Shown: one piece after another, positions 5,892-10,781 of the stretch
Layout: every line of letters starts with the position of its first letter
Position numbering within the stretch: position 1 is the first letter of the stretch
DNA from: Candidatus Latescibacterota bacterium
Lineage (GTDB): Bacteria > Latescibacterota > Latescibacteria > Latescibacterales > Latescibacteraceae
Assembly (NCBI GenBank): GCA_018656855.1
Contig: JABHYP010000392.1
Span: forward strand, 1-10,781
Length of the DNA stretch: 10,781 bases
Direction: 5' to 3'
Translations under genes and position numbers: made by a program
Notes under the pieces: model-generated
The model's input: the letters and a program-made list of their open reading frames with translations, nothing else
What the model was told of the DNA's origin: nothing
The model's database searches: none

Positions 5892-6389
5892 TTGAATAAA
5901 GTCAGAGCTGAAGAAAGTGAGCTTCAGGAGAACGTGATCTTTATCAACAGGGTTGCCAAAGTTGTAAAAGGCGGGCGGAATTTTTCTTTCAGCGCTCTTG
6001 TGTCAGTCGGTAACGGTAAAGGGAAAGTTGGTATTGGTATGGGGAAAGCCTCTGAAGTTTCCGAGGCTATACGCAAGGGAAATGAAATCGCCCGGAAAAG
6101 TATGGTTGTCATTCCTGTTGAGAACGGCACAATTCCTCATCCCATCAAGTCAAAGTATGGCGCAGCGAAGGTGCTTTTGAAGCCTGCAGCTCCGGGAACA
6201 GGTATCATTGCCGGAGGAGCTATGCGCGCCGTGCTTGAACCTGCGGGTATCACCAATATTCTTGCAAAATCTCTCGGGTCTTCCAACCCTAACAATGTAG
6301 TCAAGGCTACCATTAAGGGTTTGATGGAGTTGAGAGATGTACACAAGGTTGCAAAAATACGTGGTTTGCCGGTCAGCAATATCAGGTAA
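5892..6389 (+). CDS. rpsE: 30S ribosomal protein S5 (TTG start)
   Basis: S5 lies on the solvent side of the 30S, lines the mRNA entry channel with S3 and S4, and affects decoding fidelity. The 165-residue product has the N-terminal double-stranded RNA-binding-like domain (about 13-76: VIFINRVAKVVKGGRNFSFSA and VGIGMGKASEV), followed by the C-terminal domain with GTGIIAGGAMRAVLEPAGI and KSLGSSNPNNVVKAT. The TTG start at 5892 has AAAGGAGA at 5875-5882 about 9-10 nt upstream; an ATG at 5884 is out of frame and quickly stopped. It is 18 nt after rplR. Confidence 0.97.
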   Translation: MNKVRAEESELQENVIFINRVAKVVKGGRNFSFSALVSVGNGKGKVGIGMGKASEVSEAIRKGNEIARKSMVVIPVENGTIPHPIKSKYGAAKVLLKPAAPGTGIIAGGAMRAVLEPAGITNILAKSLGSSNPNNVVKATIKGLMELRDVHKVAKIRGLPVSNIR

Positions 6390-6444
6390 TACAGATTGCG
6401 GTTTACTGTTTGCGATAATATTTTTGTAGGGTGGTCATAAGCCT

Positions 6445-6466
6445 TTGTATATATTGGTATATATAA
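6445..6466. repeat. AT-only hairpin in the rpsE-rpmD spacer
   Basis: TTGTATATA at 6445-6453 can pair with TATATATAA at 6458-6466 around the loop TTGG, giving 9 bp with one G-T pair. The right arm contains a TATAAT at 6462-6467, but no good -35 is seen at 16-18 nt, so I do not call a promoter. Stability would be low; role unknown. Confidence 0.5.
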
Positions 6467-6492
6467 TTAATGCTAAATAATCGAGTAATACT

Positions 6493-6678
6493 ATGAATAA
6501 ACTGAAGATACAGCAAGTTCGCTCTGCTATCGGCAGAAAAAAAGATCAGAGAAAAACGCTTGTCGCTTTGGGAATTACGAGGATGAGTCAGTCTGTTGAA
6601 CATACCGATACACCGCAGATAAGAGGTATGATTAAAAAGATTGCCCATCTGTTGAAAGTAACCACAGTAAATGAATAA
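6493..6678 (+). CDS. rpmD: 50S ribosomal protein L30
   Basis: L30 is a small peripheral 50S protein absent from several bacterial groups. The 61-residue product shows LKIQQVRSAIGRKKDQRKTLVALGI and the C-terminal HTDTPQIRGMIKKIAHLLKV, the typical ferredoxin-like fold signature of bacterial L30. The start ATG at 6493 has only a weak GAG at 6483-6485. It follows a 103-nt AT-rich spacer and precedes rplO by 30 nt, the standard S5-L30-L15 order. Confidence 0.97.
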   Translation: MNKLKIQQVRSAIGRKKDQRKTLVALGITRMSQSVEHTDTPQIRGMIKKIAHLLKVTTVNE

Positions 6679-6698
6679 CATTATTTATTAAACTATAT

Positions 6699-6704
6699 GA
6701 GGGA
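6699..6704 (+). promoter_or_regulatory. Shine-Dalgarno-like site favouring a GTG start for rplO
   Basis: GAGGGA lies 4 nt before GTG 6709 and inside the extension that would result from ATG 6697. The short spacing makes it only moderately strong, but ATG 6697 has no purine-rich site upstream. Confidence 0.55.
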
Positions 6705-6708
6705 TGAA

Positions 6709-7152
6709 GTGAAACTGAACGAGTTAAAAATCCCCGAGAAAGCCAAGTCAAAATCAACAAAACGGCTTGGAAGGGGAAGTGCTACCGGTCAGGGTTGTAC
6801 GGCCGGTAGAGGACATAAAGGCCAGAACTCCCGTTCCGGTGGAGGTGTCAGGCGCGGATTCGAAGGCGGACAGATGCCGATTATCAGGAGACTACCCAAA
6901 AGAGGTTTCTTCAATAAGTTTAGAACCTGTTATGAAATTGTTAATCTCTCGGACATCGCGGACAAGAGTCTAAAAGGGGAAATTACACTGGAAGTTCTCC
7001 TGTCAAACGGTCTTGTGAGAAAATCCGATTCAAGGGTAAAGATATTAGGTGATGGTAAAATTTCAGAGGCTTTAAATATAAAGGCTCATGCTTTCAGTAG
7101 GTCAGCGAGAGAAAAGATTGAAAGCGCTGGCGGAACAGCCGAGGTAGTGTAA
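6709..7152 (+). CDS. rplO: 50S ribosomal protein L15 (probable GTG start)
   Basis: L15 binds 23S rRNA with a long glycine-rich N-terminal tail and is a late-assembly protein. From GTG 6709 the product is 147 residues and begins MKLNELKIPEKAKSKSTKRLGRG, matching the family opening MKLNEL. Gly-rich TAGRGHKGQNSRSGGGVRRGFEGGQMP (about 31-57) and RRLPKRGF are diagnostic, and the C-terminal KAHAFSRSAREKIESAGG matches the conserved end. An in-frame ATG at 6697 adds MRDE but lacks a Shine-Dalgarno, so it is the less likely start. The stop is one base before the secY start, implying coupled translation. Confidence 0.96.
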   Translation: MKLNELKIPEKAKSKSTKRLGRGSATGQGCTAGRGHKGQNSRSGGGVRRGFEGGQMPIIRRLPKRGFFNKFRTCYEIVNLSDIADKSLKGEITLEVLLSNGLVRKSDSRVKILGDGKISEALNIKAHAFSRSAREKIESAGGTAEVV

Positions 7153-7153
7153 C

Positions 7154-8473
7154 GTGTTAAGTTCATTTGGCAGTATAGCGAAAATACCTGATCTCAGAAA
7201 GAGAATCATATTTGTTCTTCTAATGTGCATTGTGTACAGGCTCGGAAGCAAGATTCCGGTTCCTGGAATTAATGCTCAGGCACTAATGACTTATATGGCA
7301 GGAATGGGCAATACACTTCTGGGAATGTATGACATGTTTGTCGGCGGCGCATTCACAAGAATGACCATTTTTGCACTGGGAATCATGCCGTATATTTCCG
7401 CTTCGATTATTATCCAGCTTCTCGGTTCTGTTGTTCCGTTCTTCCAGCGGCTCTCGAAAGAAGGTGAAGAAGGCCGGAGAAAAATTACACAGTATACACG
7501 TTATGGTACAGTCGTGCTTGCTGCAGCACAGTCTTTCGGTATTGCAAAATGGCTGGAAAGCCAAGGGGAAATGGGTGGTACTTCGATAGTGGTTAATCCC
7601 GGCGTTGGGTTTATTATTATAACCATGATAACGATTGTTGCGGGCACCGTTTTTCTCATGTGGCTCGGTGAGCAGATGACCGAACACGGTATAGGAAACG
7701 GTATATCACTCATCATCTTTCTCGGTATTATTGCCCGGCTTCCTTTTGCCATACGCTCCGAATTCCGCGAATTTACGTCGGGAACACGATCTATAATAAC
7801 TGAAGTTGTACTTATTGTATTGATGGTTGCTATTGTCGGCGCCGTTGTTCTTATAACCCAGGGACAAAGAAGGATTCGTGTTCAGTATCCCAAAAAAGTT
7901 ATCGGTCGCAAGATTTACGGCGGCCAGTCAACGTATATTCCCTTGAGAGTCAACACGGCTGGTGTTATTCCCATAATTTTCGCCCAGGCTATCATGTTTG
8001 TACCTAATACGATAGCCACCCTTGTACCTTGGGATTTCTTCCAGTTTGCCAAACATTATTTTGAAATGACTCATCCGTTATACTGGTTTTTCTATGGCCT
8101 GCTAATAGTGTTTTTTGCATATTTTTATACTGCAATGGTATTCAACCCGGTTGATCTTGCAGATAACCTGAAGAAATACGGCGCGGTGATTCCTCAAAAA
8201 CCACCGGGAAAAAAGACGGCTGAACATATTGATAAGATTTTAACCCGAATTACACTTCCGGGTTCGATTTTCCTGGCGCTTGTTGCAATAATGCCTTTTT
8301 TCATAGTAAGATTTGCCGGAGTAAATTACCAATTCGCATCGTTCTTCGGTGGAACCGGACTACTTATTGTTGTTGGAGTTGCACTTGACACGCTCCAACA
8401 GATAGAGGCGAAGATGGTGGAACGTCACTATGAGGGGCTTCTCAAAGGCGGGAAATTAAGGGGACGCAGGTAA
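7154..8473 (+). CDS. secY: Protein translocase channel subunit SecY (GTG start)
   Basis: SecY forms the protein-conducting channel of the inner membrane with SecE and SecG, working with SecA or the ribosome. The 439-residue product has ten hydrophobic segments, roughly at 17-37, 66-90, 115-135, 150-173, 180-200, 213-236, 268-290, 308-330, 366-388 and 396-412. The N-terminus MLSSFGSIAKIPDLRKRI and the plug/TM2 region GGAFTRMTIFALGIMPYISA are typical. The cytosolic C4 loop has GQRRIRVQYPKK (237-248); the C5 loop has NPVDLADNLKKYG (331-343). Just after it the usual IPGIRPG reads IPQKPPG (346-352), so the conserved Arg of the C5 loop (R357 in E. coli) aligns with Pro350. GAGGTAG at 7141-7147 inside rplO serves as its Shine-Dalgarno. 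Confidence 0.98.
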   Translation: MLSSFGSIAKIPDLRKRIIFVLLMCIVYRLGSKIPVPGINAQALMTYMAGMGNTLLGMYDMFVGGAFTRMTIFALGIMPYISASIIIQLLGSVVPFFQRLSKEGEEGRRKITQYTRYGTVVLAAAQSFGIAKWLESQGEMGGTSIVVNPGVGFIIITMITIVAGTVFLMWLGEQMTEHGIGNGISLIIFLGIIARLPFAIRSEFREFTSGTRSIITEVVLIVLMVAIVGAVVLITQGQRRIRVQYPKKVIGRKIYGGQSTYIPLRVNTAGVIPIIFAQAIMFVPNTIATLVPWDFFQFAKHYFEMTHPLYWFFYGLLIVFFAYFYTAMVFNPVDLADNLKKYGAVIPQKPPGKKTAEHIDKILTRITLPGSIFLALVAIMPFFIVRFAGVNYQFASFFGGTGLLIVVGVALDTLQQIEAKMVERHYEGLLKGGKLRGRR

Positions 8474-8562
8474 ATATCTGCTGCAATTGTCAGTTTTCGA
8501 CAGCTTATACAAAAATGAGTGTTTAAAGCTTACACAGGCAGTTTAATCGTAAGGCAAGAAAT

Positions 8563-9123
8563 ATGAGATTAATTCTTCTTGGCGGTCCGGGTGCCGGAAA
8601 AGGTACACAGGCCGCAAAACTGAAAGAGCATTATGGCATACCTCACATATCCACAGGTGAGGTTCTCAGGGAGGCTCGTGCTGCCGGTACAGAACTCGGC
8701 AAAAAAGCTGCCGAATATATGGATGCCGGAAAGCTTCTCCCGGATAATATCATTCTTGGTATCGTTTCCGATAAAATGGATATGCCGGATATGAAAAACG
8801 GATTTCTTTTCGATGGTTTTCCACGGACGATTCCTCAGGCAAAGGGGCTTGACAAGATTCTCCAGGAGAAAGGACAAGCGCTTGACTCTGTTGTTTCTAT
8901 TGATGTTAATGACGGAATAGTGATAGACCGGCTTCTTAAGAGATCCGAAATAGAAGGCCGGGCCGATGATAACCGTGAGACAATTGAAAACCGGCTTAAA
9001 GTATATTACGAGCAGACGGAGCCGCTAAAAGACTATTATAAAGGGTGTGGGCTTTTAAAATCAATTGATGGTGTTGGCACCGTCGATGAGATTTTCGAGA
9101 GAATAAAGGCTGTTTTAAGCTGA
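8563..9123 (+). CDS. adk: Adenylate kinase, short form lacking the LID insertion
   Basis: Adenylate kinase catalyses ATP + AMP = 2 ADP in the cytoplasm and keeps adenylate pools in balance. The 186-residue product has the P-loop GGPGAGKGT (7-15), the AMP-binding region beginning HISTGEVLRE (28-37), and the core motif GFLFDGFPRT (80-89) with Arg88. After RLLKR (123-127) the chain goes straight through SEIEGRADDN (128-137) to the ENRL helix, so the roughly 38-residue LID domain of the long E. coli type (214 residues) is replaced by a short loop with no zinc cysteines. Arg133 and Arg144 are candidates for the phosphate-binding arginines. ATG is 8 nt after AAGG (8551-8554). The stop overlaps the map start by one base. 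Confidence 0.97.
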   Translation: MRLILLGGPGAGKGTQAAKLKEHYGIPHISTGEVLREARAAGTELGKKAAEYMDAGKLLPDNIILGIVSDKMDMPDMKNGFLFDGFPRTIPQAKGLDKILQEKGQALDSVVSIDVNDGIVIDRLLKRSEIEGRADDNRETIENRLKVYYEQTEPLKDYYKGCGLLKSIDGVGTVDEIFERIKAVLS

Positions 9124-9902
9124 TGATTCATATCCGTTCAGAATATGAAATTGAAAAGATTCGCTCGGCTTGTCGGTTGGCAAGTCATACGATGGAAAAT
9201 GTTAGAGATGTGATAAAACCAGGCATTACAACATTGAGCATCTCTGAAAAAGCGAAAGATTTCATCGAATCAAACGGAGGAGAAGCGGCTTTCCTCGGAT
9301 ATAATGGATTCCCGGGCGCTATCTGTGTTTCTGTAAATGAAGAGGTTGTTCACGGTATCCCCGGCACTCGAATACTTGAAGAAGGTGATGTTGTGAAGAT
9401 TGATCTTGGAACATATTTAGGCGGATTCTACGGGGATATGGCCAGGACCTATCCTGTCGGGAAAATTTCCGAGGAGACGGCTCAGCTTATGGTTGCTACG
9501 GAACAGTCCCTATATGAAGGCATCAAGCAGGCTGTTTCTGAAAATCATACAGGTGATATTGGTTATGCTGTTCAACATTTTATTGAACATCGGAATTACA
9601 GTGTTGTTCGTATGCTTGTTGGACATGGTATCGGCCGTAATCTTCATGAAGAACCGCAAGTTCCGAATTTCGGCAAGCCTGGAACGGGTTCGCTTCTTAA
9701 AAATGGTATAGCGCTTGCAATTGAACCGATGGTAAATGCAGGCACTCATAAGGTTAATACATTAAGTGACGAGTGGACGGTTGTGACAGATGACGGGAAA
9801 TTATCAACTCATTTCGAAAATACATGCATTGTTCGTGATGGAACTCCCGAAATTTTAACGCTTATGGAGGGAGAAGAAATATGGCAAAAGAAGATTCAAT
9901 AG
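9123..9902 (+). CDS. map: Methionine aminopeptidase, type I
   Basis: This enzyme removes the initiator Met from nascent proteins after deformylation when residue two is small. The 259-residue product is a single pita-bread domain without an N-terminal extension (type Ia). All five metal ligands are visible by alignment with the E. coli enzyme: D94 (KIDLG), D105 (FYGDMA), H168 (VGHGIG), E201 (AIEPM) and E232 (HFENT). The catalytic-site H77 (VVHGIP) is also present. The start ATG overlaps the adk stop (TGATG) with only a weak upstream AAGG, so translation is likely coupled. Its final 22 bases overlap the start of infA in another frame. Confidence 0.98.
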   Translation: MIHIRSEYEIEKIRSACRLASHTMENVRDVIKPGITTLSISEKAKDFIESNGGEAAFLGYNGFPGAICVSVNEEVVHGIPGTRILEEGDVVKIDLGTYLGGFYGDMARTYPVGKISEETAQLMVATEQSLYEGIKQAVSENHTGDIGYAVQHFIEHRNYSVVRMLVGHGIGRNLHEEPQVPNFGKPGTGSLLKNGIALAIEPMVNAGTHKVNTLSDEWTVVTDDGKLSTHFENTCIVRDGTPEILTLMEGEEIWQKKIQ

Positions 9903-10099
9903 CCGCAGAAGGTATTGTTATTGAGTCTTTGCCCAATGCGATGTTCAAGGTGAAACTGGAGAACGATCATGTTATACTTGCTCATATCTCCGGTAAGATG
10001 AGGATGCATTTTATCAAGATTTTACCGGGTGACAGGGTCACGGTTGAAATTTCAGTGTATGATCTTTCAAAAGGAAGAATTACATACAGGCATAAGTAA
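9881..10099 (+). CDS. infA: Translation initiation factor IF-1
   Basis: IF-1 occupies the A site of the 30S subunit during initiation and aids IF-2 and IF-3. The 72-residue product is the standard length and a single S1/OB-fold domain. Blocks are MAKEDSIAAEGIV, ESLPNAMFKVKLENDH, ILAHISGKMRMHFI, ILPGDRVTVE and the end DLSKGRITYRHK. The Shine-Dalgarno GGAGGGA (9866-9872) lies within the last codons of map, 8 nt upstream, and the start overlaps map by 22 nt. rpmJ follows after 50 nt, the common infA-rpmJ-rpsM arrangement. Confidence 0.99.
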   Translation: MAKEDSIAAEGIVIESLPNAMFKVKLENDHVILAHISGKMRMHFIKILPGDRVTVEISVYDLSKGRITYRHK

Positions 10100-10149
10100 A
10101 TAATAAATACCATAACATAAATTTTATAGCATGAAGGTGGTGTGAAGAG

Positions 10150-10263
10150 ATGCGAGTGAGGGCATCTGTAAAAAAGCGATGTAATAGATGTAAGATTTTG
10201 AAGCGTAAAGGAGTGTTACGTGTCATTTGTATCAACCCGCGGCATAAGCAGCGACAGGGATAG
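10150..10263 (+). CDS. rpmJ: 50S ribosomal protein L36, zinc-binding form
   Basis: L36 is the smallest ribosomal protein and organises 23S rRNA domains late in 50S assembly. This 37-codon gene starts at ATG 10150 with AAGGTGGTG at 10134-10142, 7 nt upstream, and stops with TAG at 10261-10263. The product begins MRVRASVKKRCNRCK and ends INPRHKQRQG, matching the universal short L36. Zinc ligands C11, C14, C27 and H32 are all present, so it is the zinc-binding rather than the zinc-free paralogue. It sits between infA and rpsM as expected. Confidence 0.98.
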   Translation: MRVRASVKKRCNRCKILKRKGVLRVICINPRHKQRQG

Positions 10264-10334
10264 CTACGGTGTGTCACTTTACTAATGACTTAAGAAATTG
10301 TAAATATAAAATCCAGAATCGTAGATTAAGTGAT

Positions 10335-10340
10335 GGAGGA
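10335..10340 (+). promoter_or_regulatory. Shine-Dalgarno deciding the TTG start of rpsM
   Basis: GGAGGA at 10335-10340 lies 7 nt before TTG 10348, the only start that yields the conserved MARIAGVDLP N-terminus of S13. Confidence 0.88.
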
Positions 10341-10347
10341 TTGAGAA

Positions 10348-10716
10348 TTGGCGAGAATTGCAGGAGTTGACCTTCCGAGAGAAAAGAGAACTGAAGTCGC
10401 GCTTACACGTATTTTTGGTATCGGGCCTTCGTTGGCGAAGGAAATCTGCAAAAAGGCCAATATCCCCGAAGATTTGCGCGTGAATAATTTAACCGAAGAA
10501 AATATTGCGCTCTTACGTAATGTAATTGAGGGAAACTATAAGATTGAGGGTGAACTCCGCAGCGAAGTTGTAATGAATATTAAGAGACTTATGGATATAG
10601 GTTCTTATCGCGGGCTGAGACATCGCCGCGGCCTTCCTGCACGAGGCCAGCGTACAAAAACAAACGCCCGAACGAGAAAAGGCCCCAAACGCACAATGGC
10701 CAAGAAAAAGAAGTAA
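10348..10716 (+). CDS. rpsM: 30S ribosomal protein S13 (TTG start)
   Basis: S13 sits at the top of the 30S head, bridges to L5 of the 50S and contacts P-site tRNA through its C-terminal tail. The 122-residue product is of normal length. It begins ARIAGVDLPREKR and has the helix-two-turn-helix region with TRIFGIGPSLAKEIC. The conserved IGSYRGLRHRRGLPARGQRT block follows, then a very basic tail ending AKKKK. The start is TTG, supported by GGAGGA 7 nt upstream. It normally opens the alpha part (S13-S11-S4-RpoA-L17); rpsK would be expected just past the right edge. An 84-nt AT-rich spacer precedes it. Confidence 0.98.
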   Translation: MARIAGVDLPREKRTEVALTRIFGIGPSLAKEICKKANIPEDLRVNNLTEENIALLRNVIEGNYKIEGELRSEVVMNIKRLMDIGSYRGLRHRRGLPARGQRTKTNARTRKGPKRTMAKKKK

Positions 10717-10781
10717 GTTATAAATAGTACGTGAATTACAGTTCACTAGTAACGATTTAACAAATAATTAAAATTTAAATA
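10717..10781. other. AT-rich spacer after rpsM, cut by the window edge
   Basis: These last 65 nt hold no gene. A small inverted repeat GTGAA (10731-10735) / TTCAC (10742-10746) is present but has no following T run, so no terminator is called. The next gene is expected to be rpsK beyond the window. Confidence 0.5.

Noticed and set aside
7283..7687. 134-codon open frame on the minus strand inside secY
   Set aside because: It is fully antisense to conserved SecY transmembrane segments and rich in His, Cys and Asn codons from the reverse complement; there is no family resemblance.
8474..8562. Promoter or terminator in the secY-adk spacer
   Set aside because: TTGTCA (8487-8492) has no -10 at proper spacing, and the short inverted segments (TGTC/GACA, AGCTT/AAGCT) are too weak and lack a T run. 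I see only an AT-rich spacer with no gene.
10264..10347. Hairpin formed by CTACG/CGTAG and TCACTT/AAGTGA in the rpmJ-rpsM spacer
   Set aside because: The two pairs are not nested in the right order to form one stem, so this is likely chance.
1..10781. A hidden defence, mobile or biosynthetic system
   Set aside because: Every substantial coding region is a recognisable core ribosomal, secretion or housekeeping gene in standard order. No integrase, transposase, CRISPR repeat or unknown conserved frame was found on either strand.

Overview
This window is one long, same-direction stretch of the bacterial S10-spc-alpha ribosomal protein supercluster. It enters inside rplB (L2) and runs through rpsS, rplV, rpsC, rplP, rpmC, rpsQ, rplN, rplX, rplE, rpsN, rpsH, rplF, rplR, rpsE, rpmD, rplO, secY, adk, map, infA and rpmJ to rpsM (S13). 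All 23 protein genes lie on the + strand. I see no tRNA, rRNA, CRISPR array, insertion sequence or phage gene, and no gene outside the core translation, secretion and protein-maturation set.

The organism is a bacterium with moderate GC content (low-to-mid 40s by eye), good Shine-Dalgarno sites and frequent GTG/TTG starts. Features that limit placement are: zinc-binding (four-Cys) S14, a four-Cys L24, zinc-type L36, presence of L30, a short adenylate kinase lacking the LID insertion, and the order secY-adk-map-infA-rpmJ-rpsM. Together with the AT-rich, repeat-bearing spacers, these would suit an uncultured Gram-negative-type lineage (for example FCB-group or deltaproteobacteria-like), but I cannot name the phylum from sequence alone.

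Layout: 3-2619 is the S10-operon part (L2 to S17). At 2632-7152 is the spc part (L14 to L15), with no visible break from the S10 part because only 12 nt separate rpsQ and rplN. At 7154-10263 are secY, adk, map, infA and rpmJ: the translocon channel, nucleotide homeostasis, N-terminal Met removal, initiation factor 1 and L36. At 10348-10716 is rpsM, the first gene of the alpha part. Most genes are tightly packed (1-nt overlaps at rpmC/rpsQ and adk/map, a 22-nt overlap at map/infA, and a 1-nt gap at rplO/secY).

Against that compact background, several spacers are unexpectedly long and AT-rich: 3001-3072, 3958-4206, 5399-5501, 6390-6492, 8474-8562 and 10264-10347. The 249-nt rplE-rpsN spacer is the most structured. 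It holds a long imperfect inverted repeat, a perfect 10-bp-stem hairpin and a well-spaced promoter-like pair. The most notable coding observation is an unusual tip of the SecY C5 loop, where the normally conserved arginine that supports SecA-driven translocation appears to be proline. I found no convincing new multi-gene system; the window is core genome, and the interest lies in the spacers and a few protein details.
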